From Bacteroidales bacterium (GTDB lineage Bacteria > Bacteroidota > Bacteroidia > Bacteroidales > UBA932), in NCBI GenBank assembly GCA_022653735.1, contig JALCSU010000003.1, positions 62,001-126,000 of the forward strand: a stretch of 64,000 nucleotides of DNA, in the 5' to 3' direction. The notes beneath the pieces are model-generated. The model worked only from the letters and a program-made list of their open reading frames with translations, had not been told where the DNA came from and made no database searches. The translations under genes were made by a program, and so were the position numbers. Below are positions 1 through 10,339 of this stretch, piece by piece; the first letter of the stretch is position 1, and each line of letters starts with the position of its first letter.

Positions 1-109
1 TATCAGTGTCTACAACCCTAACCTTTACACTATATTTGCCCTGAGCGTACCCGATTCTCTGTGTTAACAGTAAAATCAGAGCCGTTAACAAGGCCAGTCG
101 CCACCTCAT
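1..109 (-). CDS. 5' end of a secreted/outer-membrane protein, truncated by the window edge (MRWRLALLTALILLLTQRIGYAQGKYSVKVRVVDTD...)
   Basis: Reverse complement of 1-109 translates without stop from ATG (109-107) into a signal-peptide-like sequence; start overlaps the upstream sulfatase stop (ATGA). Not in the supplied ORF track. Confidence 0.65.
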   Translation of the reverse strand, partial: MRWRLALLTALILLLTQRIGYAQGKYSVKVRVVDTD

Positions 110-1674
110 TCAGTGAAAAGATAATTATGATTATATCTCTTGAATCTATACCGATGCCTCGGCACAGGTATAGGATCATTAATAGCTATCTCCCATTTCA
201 ATAATTCTCTAGTAAGATCGTCCTGCACTTTTGAATATTTCTTAACTCCAAAAAGGTTGTTCACTTCTGATGGATCTTTCTTTAGATTATATAATTCGCA
301 ATTTCCGTTCATATCCATGACAAATTTCCAATCGCCTTTACGAACCATGCTGATTGTACCGCTCTGGCTCCAACTATTCAATTCGTCAAAGAAGAGGCCC
401 TTACCAATAGCTCCCTCAGCACGATAATCATCGGCATCTTCCGCCGTTATGAACTGCCCTCCGAACCCAGCCTCTGAAATTATGCTTTGAAATTCAGTCT
501 TTGGATATTCTTCACCAGAAAGCACTTGAGTGAGACTGCGCCCTTGAACGCCAAGAGGAATCCCAGAACCCATTATCTCGCATGCTGTTGGGAAAATATC
601 AATTAGAGATACATGTGCATCTGATAGCCCTTGCTGTTTCACGCCTTTGCCAAACCAGACCATTGGAATCCTTGTGATTGCCTCCGCTACGCCAGCACCC
701 TTTTTCATCAGTCCGTACTCTCCAGCATAATCGCCATGGTCTGCAGTAATGACAAATATAGTATTGTCGTAAAGACCTTTTTCTTTCATTCCCTCGACAA
801 ACCGGGCCATCTGTTCATCAATCAGCCTAATCATGCCCATGTAATTCTTGCGAATTCTTGCAAGGTTCTCATACATTCCTTTATGCCCCATATTCATCAT
901 GGTAAAGAGTTGCTGGTATTTCTCTCCTTTTATTGCAAGTGAGGATGTATCAGTTCTGGCAGATGGGATAAGCCCGTCAAACATAGAATAATATGGTTCA
1001 CAAACTTGATATGGATTATGCGGCTCTGGAAAAGAAAGAAGCATAACGAAGGGCTTGCTACTATTCTCGTCAGCCCACTCTAGCGCATCAGAAACCATTC
1101 TGTATGGTTGTTGATCCTCAACTGTACCTGGTGCCGGATTGATATCCGTGAAAAATGACAAAGTTTTTAGATACTTATCAAATGCTGCCCCTCCAGAGGC
1201 TTTCACATAATCGGGTGCTTCTTGTCCCAGGTGATTATATGGGATCCATCCATCTAACTTGTCTTTTTTCAGGTATGTATGATTCTTACCGACCAGGACT
1301 GTTCTATATCCAGCCTCGGTAGCGACATCGAATAAATCTTTCCCAAAAACGGCATCTTCGATATTGTGGTTCGAATCCGCATGAGTTACTCTGGGGAATC
1401 TTCCTGTGAGAAGCGAAACCCTTGCGGGGCCACTAGCGGGACATGGCGTATATGCGTGATTAAACCATATTCCCTCATTCGCCATCATGTCGGCAAAAGG
1501 AGTCAAATCAGCAGGAAAATTCTCTCTGCTGCACAAATCAGCTCGCTGCTGGTCAGTAATCATTATCACGATATTAGGATGGCTGCTGTCTCCTTTCTCA
1601 GCAGCTACCGCTTGTCGATTAGCCTGTCCACTCGCTACGGCAGCAATTGGGGCTACTATCAACAACTTATTCAT
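106..1674 (-). CDS. Sulfatase (S1 family, Ser-type, SGPAR)
   Basis: HPNIVIMITDQQR N-terminus, SGPARVSLLTGR maturation motif, VITADHGDYAGEYG; start set at internal MNKLLIVAP. Confidence 0.9.
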   Translation of the reverse strand: MNKLLIVAPIAAVASGQANRQAVAAEKGDSSHPNIVIMITDQQRADLCSRENFPADLTPFADMMANEGIWFNHAYTPCPASGPARVSLLTGRFPRVTHADSNHNIEDAVFGKDLFDVATEAGYRTVLVGKNHTYLKKDKLDGWIPYNHLGQEAPDYVKASGGAAFDKYLKTLSFFTDINPAPGTVEDQQPYRMVSDALEWADENSSKPFVMLLSFPEPHNPYQVCEPYYSMFDGLIPSARTDTSSLAIKGEKYQQLFTMMNMGHKGMYENLARIRKNYMGMIRLIDEQMARFVEGMKEKGLYDNTIFVITADHGDYAGEYGLMKKGAGVAEAITRIPMVWFGKGVKQQGLSDAHVSLIDIFPTACEIMGSGIPLGVQGRSLTQVLSGEEYPKTEFQSIISEAGFGGQFITAEDADDYRAEGAIGKGLFFDELNSWSQSGTISMVRKGDWKFVMDMNGNCELYNLKKDPSEVNNLFGVKKYSKVQDDLTRELLKWEIAINDPIPVPRHRYRFKRYNHNYLFTE

Positions 1675-1679
1675 AATTG

Positions 1680-3068
1680 TTATTCTATGATTTTCCATTC
1701 TTTCGGAGCTTTGAAATCTTTTTTCCCATAATCATATGGTAATTCAGGGTGAGAAGGAACTATTGCGTCTCCCGCTTTAATGACATCTCTAAGCCTAGAT
1801 ACTTCTTTCTTGGGATATTTCTTGCCGTCTGTTTTCTCTTCAGGGTTTGCGAGAATATCGGTGAAATAGTCATTTTCAAGTTTTAGGCGATTATTTTTAT
1901 GAGCCAAAATCATCTTATAGTGCTGGTTCACGGCAGCGCCACAGCCTAGATACATGTCTCGATCAATGCTTTTGCGTTTCCCTCTAAGCACGGAGAAAAC
2001 ACTGATTCCATCATAGGGATGCTTAGGAGCATCATCAATATCAAGTATGTCCACAAGAGTAGGAAGAACATCCACGAAACCCGTAACCTGATCCAACTTC
2101 CTCCCTCCATTCTTGAAGCCTTCTTTCCACATCGCGACCGCCACATTGCACACCCCTCCTTCCCATTCCTCGAACTTATTCCCCTTGTGAGGCATATTAT
2201 TACAATATGGTTCCATTCCAGGAACTCCGCCATTATCACTCATAAACAGAATGATGGTATTGTCCTTCTCTCCACTAGCGTCAAGGGCATCTAGAATTCT
2301 CCCAACACCTTTATCCATTCTTGAAACCATGGCTCGATAAGTCCAGCCTTTTTTGTCTTTGTTCTTCAGGCCATCAAACTCTGACTTTGGAATCAACGAT
2401 TTTATTTCGTCCTCTGGGGCTTCATAAGGAGCATGTGGAGCATTAAAAGCAACATAGAGAAGATACGGGCCTTCCTTTGAATATTCTTTTATGCACCTGG
2501 CAGCTTCACTTGCTATCAAATCTGTACTATACCCCCTATCATAACTGGACTCCCAGTCGTCATGCCAGTCTAATTCTCCTTCCCTCTCATGCGTAAAATA
2601 GTCTATGGCTCCATTAAGACAGCCGTAGAAATGAGTAAATCCGCGATTTAAAGGATAATATGCCTTCTTGCCATGGCCGACATGCCATTTACCAATGATA
2701 GCCCGATTCGAATAGCCGTTGCGCCCCAGAACGTCTGCTATCGTTTCCTCACCTTCGTCTAAACCGTAATCTCGCCAAGGCGGTATAACTGTCTCTCTAA
2801 TCCCGAAACGGCTTGGGTAACGACCTGTTAACAATCCGCATCTGGTAGGCGAGCTTACCGGTGCCGTATAGAACCTGTTCAATTCTATCCCCTCTGAAGC
2901 AAGCTTATCTACATTCGGTGTCGGGATAAGGCTTCCATGGAAACCGACATCACCCCATCCGAGGTCGTCAGCGACGATAATGACGACATTCGGCTTTTCT
3001 TTTGCGAATGCAAAAGAAGGCAGTAAGGTGGCTCCGAGGATAGGAAGCGCAAAAATTTTAGCATCCAT
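1680..3068 (-). CDS. Sulfatase (S1 family, Ser-type, SSPTR)
   Basis: KPNVVIIVADDLGWGDVG, SSPTRCGLLTGRYP, GKWHVGH, FMSDNGG. Confidence 0.93.
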   Translation of the reverse strand: MDAKIFALPILGATLLPSFAFAKEKPNVVIIVADDLGWGDVGFHGSLIPTPNVDKLASEGIELNRFYTAPVSSPTRCGLLTGRYPSRFGIRETVIPPWRDYGLDEGEETIADVLGRNGYSNRAIIGKWHVGHGKKAYYPLNRGFTHFYGCLNGAIDYFTHEREGELDWHDDWESSYDRGYSTDLIASEAARCIKEYSKEGPYLLYVAFNAPHAPYEAPEDEIKSLIPKSEFDGLKNKDKKGWTYRAMVSRMDKGVGRILDALDASGEKDNTIILFMSDNGGVPGMEPYCNNMPHKGNKFEEWEGGVCNVAVAMWKEGFKNGGRKLDQVTGFVDVLPTLVDILDIDDAPKHPYDGISVFSVLRGKRKSIDRDMYLGCGAAVNQHYKMILAHKNNRLKLENDYFTDILANPEEKTDGKKYPKKEVSRLRDVIKAGDAIVPSHPELPYDYGKKDFKAPKEWKIIE

Positions 3069-3071
3069 GCA

Positions 3072-5219
3072 TTAATATGTCGTAATCATGAAATCGAACT
3101 TGGTCTCTTTCTTAGGCTGTTCGTTTTTCATTTCGAAAGTTATCTTATTTTCGCCTTTTATGAAAATTCTTGAATAGTTCGAAATATTGAAATGATTATA
3201 GTTCCTCGTCTGTCGAACCTGTCCTGCGAATATATCTTGTCCATTGAGATTAACTTTAACAATCGCATTGCAGTTTATCCAAAGGCCGAATTTTTCCGTA
3301 TTTCCATCGAAATTAAATGTCTGAGAATACACAGAAGACTCGCCTGGACCGATGACAGATCTCCCCTTTTCTGATCTATCAACAAGAATATTGATTCTCG
3401 CAGGAACTGCCTTATATACCCTGTCATGTAGAATATTAAGCATGCTCTCATTTAGCTTCACTACCTCTCTGTCATAGGTCATTAGCCCATTGAGCTCAGT
3501 TTCTACATCTGTTGTCTGAGTGTAAATTGCAGCACTAAGCCCTTGCGATGCAAGTCCCTCCAAGTCGTACATAAGCTTGGAGTAGTTATTCATTAGTTCC
3601 AGGTTTGCATCCATATTTCTATAACCCCAGCCTTTTGAGGCATCCCACAGATGGTCTTTCACTGGATAACCCAAGCCGCCGAATTCGCCTAAGGCTGAAA
3701 TTCTGCCATTGCATTCAGAAGGAAGTTTCATAGATGTGGAAGGATAATTATGAATGTCATAAATATCCCCAACGCCTCTGTCTGCCCAGCCTGTTACGCC
3801 GTTAATAAGGCGAGTGTCATCGAGTTCTTTTGCAAATGCCGTCATCTCAGCTGTCCTAAACTGTCCCCAGCCTTCATTAAAAACCACCCATGTAGTGATG
3901 CAAGGGAAGAAACGAAGATTATGATACATTTCTTTATATTCATATTTCCACTGTTCTACATGCGCCTCAGGTGCATTCCAGTCTTCCGAGGACTGCGCTG
4001 AGACATGCTGTTCGGAAGCTTTGCTTGTCTGAAATCCAGATGGCATGTCCTGCCATATCATTATTCCGAGTGAGTCCGCAAAGTAGTAATAGAGTTCAGG
4101 CTCAACTTTAATATGCTTTCTAATTGTGTTAAAGCCCATTTTCTTCAATTCGACCATGTCGAAAAGCATTGCCTCTTCTGAAGGCGGAGTGAGCAATCCA
4201 TCTGGCCACCAGCCTTGGTCCAGAGGGCCTAATTGGAAAATTGGCTCGTCATTCAGTGCAATTCTTGACACTCCGAACTCATCTTTTATCTTTGAAACTT
4301 TTCTAAGAGCACAGTAGCTATTTACCTCATCTAGAACTTTTCCTCCTCGTTTCAAGACCGCTTTCACCGAATATAGTTTCGGATTGTCAGGAGACCATAA
4401 TACCGGATCTTTCAACGTGACGGCCGCATTAGCAGCATCTCCTTCGTAAGTTCCGGCAATCTTATTCCCGTCCAAAACTTCTATCATTAAGGTTTCGCCA
4501 CCTTTTGCAGATGCCAGTTCTGCATCGAAAAACACTTTCCCTTCTTTTATATCTGACATAGGGACTATGCTCTCGATATGAGTCTTGCGCACTGGTTCAA
4601 GCCATACTGTCTTCCATATCCCCGAAACTGCGGTGTACCATATTCCTTTGGGATTAAGAATTTGCTTTCCTCGGGTATCAGATTCTGCATCGGTAGGATC
4701 AGTGACGCTGACGATGAGCGTATTGTCCCCATTGAATTTGACGTATTCAGTAATATTCATACTAAATGAATTATTTCCGCCCTTATGAGTACCGACGCTT
4801 TTCCCATTTACGAGGACTTCGCATGAATAGTCTACCGCCCCAAAATGGAGAATTATGTCTTTCCCCTTCCAACTCTTATCAAGAGAAAAAGTTCTCTTAT
4901 ACCAAAGAATGTCTTCGGGAGTGAACTTCTCTGCTAGACCAGATAGTGAAGACTCAATGCAGAATGGTACAAGTATCTCTTTGTCGAAAGCCACAGATTT
5001 CAAGGAAGCATCATGGCTTGTCACTGAGCAGGACCACAGGCCGTTCAAGTTCTGCCAGTCATTCCTTTGCAGTTGCGGCCTAGGATATCTCTGCCACGTA
5101 GTCTCAGGAGTCAATGATTTTCCCCATCGTGTCATGATGTGATCTCCCTTAGGGGACCATGCAAGTACGTCAATCACCGAAAAAATCGCCAATGATAGCA
5201 ATATAATCAACCTTTTCAT
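3072..5219 (-). CDS. Glycoside hydrolase family 2 (beta-galactosidase/glucuronidase-like)
   Basis: GH2 sugar-binding/Ig/TIM architecture; WVVFNEGWGQF acid/base motif and GEFGGLGYP nucleophile region; signal peptide. Confidence 0.85.
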   Translation of the reverse strand: MKRLIILLSLAIFSVIDVLAWSPKGDHIMTRWGKSLTPETTWQRYPRPQLQRNDWQNLNGLWSCSVTSHDASLKSVAFDKEILVPFCIESSLSGLAEKFTPEDILWYKRTFSLDKSWKGKDIILHFGAVDYSCEVLVNGKSVGTHKGGNNSFSMNITEYVKFNGDNTLIVSVTDPTDAESDTRGKQILNPKGIWYTAVSGIWKTVWLEPVRKTHIESIVPMSDIKEGKVFFDAELASAKGGETLMIEVLDGNKIAGTYEGDAANAAVTLKDPVLWSPDNPKLYSVKAVLKRGGKVLDEVNSYCALRKVSKIKDEFGVSRIALNDEPIFQLGPLDQGWWPDGLLTPPSEEAMLFDMVELKKMGFNTIRKHIKVEPELYYYFADSLGIMIWQDMPSGFQTSKASEQHVSAQSSEDWNAPEAHVEQWKYEYKEMYHNLRFFPCITTWVVFNEGWGQFRTAEMTAFAKELDDTRLINGVTGWADRGVGDIYDIHNYPSTSMKLPSECNGRISALGEFGGLGYPVKDHLWDASKGWGYRNMDANLELMNNYSKLMYDLEGLASQGLSAAIYTQTTDVETELNGLMTYDREVVKLNESMLNILHDRVYKAVPARINILVDRSEKGRSVIGPGESSVYSQTFNFDGNTEKFGLWINCNAIVKVNLNGQDIFAGQVRQTRNYNHFNISNYSRIFIKGENKITFEMKNEQPKKETKFDFMITTY

Positions 5220-5226
5220 AAGAATA

Positions 5227-7626
5227 TTATTTATTTATAAATTTTTGAATTTCATCTGGTCCTGGCTGCGAATATGCCGGATCAATCGCACGTATCGTCA
5301 CATCCCCATCTGCTTCAATCTTAACGTCGAGAGGCACGAGCGTCGTCCCTAATTGATTGATCGTCTGTGCTGTCTCGCTCAGGTTGCGTTTCTGTATCCC
5401 TTCTCTGTCAAGAGGAGGCACGTTCGCATTATAAAAAGCAGTACACCACCATTTACCTCCTTTATCCTGGAATGGGGTACCATGTCCAAGAAATCTCCCA
5501 ACAAAGCGTCTCTCGCTATAAGGTCCATAAATATTATCAGAAGTACAATAATAGAGATTGTATGACCCTTTTCTTCCTTTATCCGTTGACCAAGCTGTAC
5601 CAAAGAAGACATATTTCTTTCCTATCTTCTTGATCGTAGTGCCTTCATGACCGATGTTCCTATCAGATGGCGAGATCTCAACTGGTTTAGAAGCAAAACC
5701 TGAAAAATCTTTCTTAAGAGGTGCTACATAATATTTATGATAGCCGCTGACAAGGTACCAAGTACCATCATCATCTTTAAATAAAGAAGGATCATGCATA
5801 TTCTTAAAATCCTCACCGCCAACTGAGTTCCACGGTCCTCTGATGTCTTTCCCCTCAGTCATGAGCAACTCGCTCTTGTACCTTGGGCAATGAACCATGA
5901 TCCAGTTCTTCCCTGTCCATTGAATTTCAGGAGCCCACAAAACATTTTTCTTTCCGCTATCGTCTTCTGGCTGTTCATATACCGATCCCAGATCCTGCCA
6001 GTCGGCAAGATTGAGGCTTCTCCATACTCTTACTTTGTTTCCGACTATCGACCCTTCCCCGAGTCCTGTATTCAACTCTCCATTCTCTCTCGGATCGCCT
6101 GGGTTAGTAGTGGTTCCGGTAAGATAAAAATATCCATCATTTCCTTTCACGATGAAAGGATCCCGTATCCATCCTTCCTTTACCAGAACTGCCCTGTCAC
6201 GTTTGTTAAGTTTCTCCCTGATCACATCTTCAACATTCCTGAAACGCTTATCCATAGATTTCCCCGTGTCTCCTTGCACATCCATCCATTTGAGGAGCTC
6301 TTTCTGCATTTCAGCAATCTTCTTCGAATATTTTGCTTCGCAAGCTAGGTTATGCTCTTCCCAAGGATCTTTTTTCAAATCATAGAACTCTATGGCTGGT
6401 CGCTTCACGTACCTATTAAGCCAAAATGCGTTTCGCTCATCATTCTTCGCTCCTTCTTCCCAAGCATGCCATACTCCAGTAATGCTGTTGGGGCGCATTA
6501 GATGCTTCTCGTAGTAAAGAGAGTCTGGCTCCAAGTTCATTATCAGCGCATATCTGTCATCTCGTATACTCCTGATAGGATAAGGTGTGCCTTCTGGGAA
6601 ATTATTATGAATTCCGAAGGCATATTTCCTTATTGTGTTCGTTTTTCCAAACAGGGCATCTTTGAAACTTATGCCGTCCAATTCCGGTCTTGGCTGGCCC
6701 CCTGCTATATCAATGAATGTGGGCAACAAATCTTCGTATTGTACGATGGCATTGCATTTTGAGCCGGCTTTAATCTTTGACGGATACCTTGCCAGCAGTG
6801 CACTGTGGCAGCCAGGATACCACAGAGTCCATTTCCCTCCAGGGAACTGCGGTCCTTGCTCCCCTAAGAATATGACGATAGTGTTATCTAACTTGCCAAT
6901 CTCCTCGAGCGTTTCCATTACTGACCCAACCTCGTTGTCCAAACAGCGAAGCTCTGCCAGATAATGAGTGAATATTTCCCTCATCTCTGCATTATGTACG
7001 CAGTTTTCTGGCAGCTGAATCTTATCTGCATCGAACTCGCTCGGATCTCCCCAAGTCCATGGAGCGTGTGTGTTGATGCTGCAAACATAGAGCAAGAAAG
7101 GGTCATTGCTACGACTCATCCACTCTTTTATTCCATCTGTAGAATAAGGTGCTTCTCTAGCCGTGCAATTCACTGTGAATCCTGGAATCTCATCGAATAC
7201 ATACACCGATTTGGGTCCTGGATGATCCTTACCAGTTCTTCCTACCCGATAGCCTTCCTGCGGCATGTACCAATTCACTGTCTTTGTCCCCGGATAAGTA
7301 TCTTTGTGATTTTGATAAGAGCCATGGTGCGCCGGATACAAACCGGTGTACATCGATGCGCGAATTGGTACACTCATCGCTTCTGAAGCATAACAGTTCG
7401 AAAACTGGACCCCCTCTCTTGCTATTCTGTCTATATTCGGGGTACTTATATTTGTCCCGCCGTAACAGCCGATTTCCGTCGACAGCAGGTCATCTGCAAT
7501 GATAACGACGATGTTAGGCTTATCATTGTCACTATGCTTAGCACTTTCTTCGGCATTAGAGATAGCCTCGTTGAAAGGGAGCATCGTCGCCGACATCGCC
7601 GTAATTCCGAGCAAATTGCTTTTCAT
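5227..7626 (-). CDS. Sulfatase-GH43 fusion protein (Ser-type sulfatase N-terminus, GH43-like five-bladed propeller C-terminus)
   Basis: KPNIVVIIADDLLSTEIGCYGG, SVPIRASMYTGLYP; C-terminal WIRDPFIVKGNDGYFYLTGT, HDPSLFKDDDGTWYLVSG and GHEGTTIKKIGKKYVFFGTAW retain GH43-like Asp/Asp/Glu. Confidence 0.85.
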   Translation of the reverse strand: MKSNLLGITAMSATMLPFNEAISNAEESAKHSDNDKPNIVVIIADDLLSTEIGCYGGTNISTPNIDRIAREGVQFSNCYASEAMSVPIRASMYTGLYPAHHGSYQNHKDTYPGTKTVNWYMPQEGYRVGRTGKDHPGPKSVYVFDEIPGFTVNCTAREAPYSTDGIKEWMSRSNDPFLLYVCSINTHAPWTWGDPSEFDADKIQLPENCVHNAEMREIFTHYLAELRCLDNEVGSVMETLEEIGKLDNTIVIFLGEQGPQFPGGKWTLWYPGCHSALLARYPSKIKAGSKCNAIVQYEDLLPTFIDIAGGQPRPELDGISFKDALFGKTNTIRKYAFGIHNNFPEGTPYPIRSIRDDRYALIMNLEPDSLYYEKHLMRPNSITGVWHAWEEGAKNDERNAFWLNRYVKRPAIEFYDLKKDPWEEHNLACEAKYSKKIAEMQKELLKWMDVQGDTGKSMDKRFRNVEDVIREKLNKRDRAVLVKEGWIRDPFIVKGNDGYFYLTGTTTNPGDPRENGELNTGLGEGSIVGNKVRVWRSLNLADWQDLGSVYEQPEDDSGKKNVLWAPEIQWTGKNWIMVHCPRYKSELLMTEGKDIRGPWNSVGGEDFKNMHDPSLFKDDDGTWYLVSGYHKYYVAPLKKDFSGFASKPVEISPSDRNIGHEGTTIKKIGKKYVFFGTAWSTDKGRKGSYNLYYCTSDNIYGPYSERRFVGRFLGHGTPFQDKGGKWWCTAFYNANVPPLDREGIQKRNLSETAQTINQLGTTLVPLDVKIEADGDVTIRAIDPAYSQPGPDEIQKFINK

Positions 7627-7650
7627 TAATATCAGGTATTCGTATTTAGT

Positions 7651-8565
7651 TTAAAATCCTTCCCACTCATTGATCTTAACTCCGTTGCCTTGGTCGTCGC
7701 GTATCCTGTTCCTGAAGACCATTACGTCTGAAGCTATGTAATTCACGCCATTTTTAGTGAACTTGTAGTTGAGCGTGAATGTTTTCGTAGACTCATCATA
7801 AGTACAAACGCCACTCTGTTCAACGGCTATCGATGACTTTGGATCAGGGCTTAACACAACATTCCCGCCACCTTTAGTTGGAAGCGTGAGAAGCATCGAA
7901 AAACCAATACTCTTGGCCGGATCATTCGTACCATAAGGGTCAGCATTCAATCTGAGCGTAGTAGGACCGGCTGTAGTCAGTTCCCTGACGCTGGTTGTCT
8001 CTGTTGACACATATGAATATTTCAAAATCTCTCCTGTAGATTGGTTTGTCGTGGTTCCCGAATACCTGTAATATCCAAACTGCTTCGCAAGATACTTAAG
8101 AGAAAGTACCATGTATCCCTTCCCAGGCGTGATAGTGTCTGCATCGGCCGAAACAATTCTAAATGGAATTACATATTTTCCTACCATAGCGACAGGATCA
8201 TTGACGAATTTTGCAGAATCTATCTCCACTGGCATATATCCTTTCAAATCACCTTTGGGAATTGTTATTGTATTTGGATTAGAGCATTTGTAGTAATCAG
8301 AGGGCATCAAGGTATACCCGTCTGGAACAAGGCTTTCATCTATCGTATAGGTTACGCTCCTTGCGTGATCATTCTTTTCCAATCCTGCGAACACGACACC
8401 AAGCTTGAATCGAAGTCCTTCTCCAACAACCAGCTCTCTATTATAAAACTGATAGGTGAAAAGTACGGATTTAGTTGGATACTCGGTAACTGGGTCATCA
8501 AATCCACAGCTTGCAGCGAGACAGCCGCAGAGAAAAAGAATTATAGCTTTATATAGATTTTTCAT
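7651..8565 (-). CDS. Surface glycan-binding-type lipoprotein (DUF1735-like domain)
   Basis: Lipobox LAASCGF, YTIDESLVPDGYTLMPSDYYKCSN..ITIPKGDLKGYMPVEI typical of DUF1735; position after SusD. Confidence 0.7.
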   Translation of the reverse strand: MKNLYKAIILFLCGCLAASCGFDDPVTEYPTKSVLFTYQFYNRELVVGEGLRFKLGVVFAGLEKNDHARSVTYTIDESLVPDGYTLMPSDYYKCSNPNTITIPKGDLKGYMPVEIDSAKFVNDPVAMVGKYVIPFRIVSADADTITPGKGYMVLSLKYLAKQFGYYRYSGTTTNQSTGEILKYSYVSTETTSVRELTTAGPTTLRLNADPYGTNDPAKSIGFSMLLTLPTKGGGNVVLSPDPKSSIAVEQSGVCTYDESTKTFTLNYKFTKNGVNYIASDVMVFRNRIRDDQGNGVKINEWEGF

Positions 8566-8576
8566 ATTCAAGAATA

Positions 8577-10328
8577 TTATTTCCAACCTTTATTTTGTAC
8601 TAAGCCTGCATTGAATTCCTCAGAATATGGAATCGGAGGGTACGGCGCATTGAATTTCCTATTTTCAAGCTCCACTATGGAATATTTGCCTCCATTCATG
8701 CGGACTCCGTATACAGGGACATTCAGTTTTGCCTGCCAATCAGAATCTCCAGAATACCACCGCCGGAGGTCATAATAGTAATGCCCTTCAAAGCACAGTT
8801 CCAGCCTTCTCTGCAACCTGACATATTCCCTGAATTTGTCTTGGTCGGTGCCGATGACCGTATTCAAATACTGGTTACCACTTGCTCCATCCCTAGTCAG
8901 AATCCTGTTCAAGGCTTGCTTGGCAGTAAATCCGTATCCTTCCGGATCTCCATCGACTCCCCATGCTTCATTTGCCGCTTCGGCATACATTAGATAAACG
9001 TCTGGAAGACCAATGATGATACATGCTCGAGGGGTACCCTGAACCTCATTAGAGGGGCCGCATACAACTTGATCATCCCTAAGGGTTTTCTTAAGATAGT
9101 ACCCAGACCTAGACGTACATTTAAGAGGGTTATAGTATTCTTCTCCAGCCTCTGAGATATCAATTATATACTTTCCAACCTTGCCGCCATTATATCCGAC
9201 AAAAAGAGCCAATCTCGGGTCTCTGTTTGCGTAAGGGTTCTCTGGGTCATAGACCGAGCTTTCAGAAATAGGGTAACCTTTCTTATCTGGAAATGCGTCA
9301 ACCAAATTTTGAGAGACGTTGATTGTAGCCGATCCATACATCATGGCTGGATAGTTGCTGGCTTCTAGTGCCATATTTCCCGTCACCCATTTACCTTTCA
9401 TGATCACGTTATTCTGAGTCATAGACGTGTTGTTGATCTTACTGAAATAATATTCAGTTCTCGTGAAGAATGCTGTATTTATTCCACCGACCGCCTTGAC
9501 AAGATCTGCCGCAGCCTTAGCGGCTTCTTCCCATTTCTTAGCATCCCCGTTCTTATTGAAGGCAGGTGAAGCCGCCATCAGTAGAGCCTTAGCTTTGATT
9601 CCTTTAGCCGCAGCCCCAGACATATGAGGACTGATTGTCTGGTTGTAAACTACGTCAGATGTCCCCGTGTAAAGATCCGGCAGCCTGCACGAAATAACAG
9701 CCGAATCGCAATCATCAACAATCGCTTGTATGCAATCGTCAAAAGAAGCGCGCGGAATCATTAAGTCCTGGCTCTGATCAAGAATCTTGTCTCCCACCTG
9801 AGGAATGCCAAGCATCTCACCATTTGTTCCTTCTCCAGCAAAATTCTGAAGAAGGCAGAGCTGCATGTAAGCTCTGAGAGCAAAGGCCTCACCACGAAGA
9901 CGGTAGAACATATTCAGATTATCTTTATATGCCTGCTCGTTCGTTAATGCGAAAAATCTCACAGGAGTTCTGTATGATGTGGAATCATTGAGGACCATTT
10001 TGGATAGGAATATATTCAGCAGCCTAATATTGCTGTAGCAAGAAGTCCAGCAATCAAGAGGATTCAGATTGGGGCTGAGTGCTCCGACTGCCGCACGATA
10101 GTAACTGCCGCTATAATTTCTGATGACAGCATTGTCAGTCATCGCATCCATCGACACATCGAACAAAGTTGGAAGAGAATTGTACACCGCATTCAGCGGA
10201 CCACAGATATATGCGCTTTCGTCCAATATTTCTTCCTCTCGAGTATTATCTGCCTCTGGGTCAAGGAAATCACAAGAGAACAGGATAACTGTTGAGATTG
10301 CAAATAATAGTATCGTTATTTTTTTCAT
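8577..10328 (-). CDS. SusD/RagB-like nutrient-binding lipoprotein
   Basis: SCDFLD lipobox, FRLRGEAFALRAYMQLCLLQNFAG, YLMYAEAANEAWG, RRLELCFEGHYYYDLRRW. Confidence 0.93.
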   Translation of the reverse strand: MKKITILLFAISTVILFSCDFLDPEADNTREEEILDESAYICGPLNAVYNSLPTLFDVSMDAMTDNAVIRNYSGSYYRAAVGALSPNLNPLDCWTSCYSNIRLLNIFLSKMVLNDSTSYRTPVRFFALTNEQAYKDNLNMFYRLRGEAFALRAYMQLCLLQNFAGEGTNGEMLGIPQVGDKILDQSQDLMIPRASFDDCIQAIVDDCDSAVISCRLPDLYTGTSDVVYNQTISPHMSGAAAKGIKAKALLMAASPAFNKNGDAKKWEEAAKAAADLVKAVGGINTAFFTRTEYYFSKINNTSMTQNNVIMKGKWVTGNMALEASNYPAMMYGSATINVSQNLVDAFPDKKGYPISESSVYDPENPYANRDPRLALFVGYNGGKVGKYIIDISEAGEEYYNPLKCTSRSGYYLKKTLRDDQVVCGPSNEVQGTPRACIIIGLPDVYLMYAEAANEAWGVDGDPEGYGFTAKQALNRILTRDGASGNQYLNTVIGTDQDKFREYVRLQRRLELCFEGHYYYDLRRWYSGDSDWQAKLNVPVYGVRMNGGKYSIVELENRKFNAPYPPIPYSEEFNAGLVQNKGWK

Positions 10329-10339
10329 GGCATCAATAT

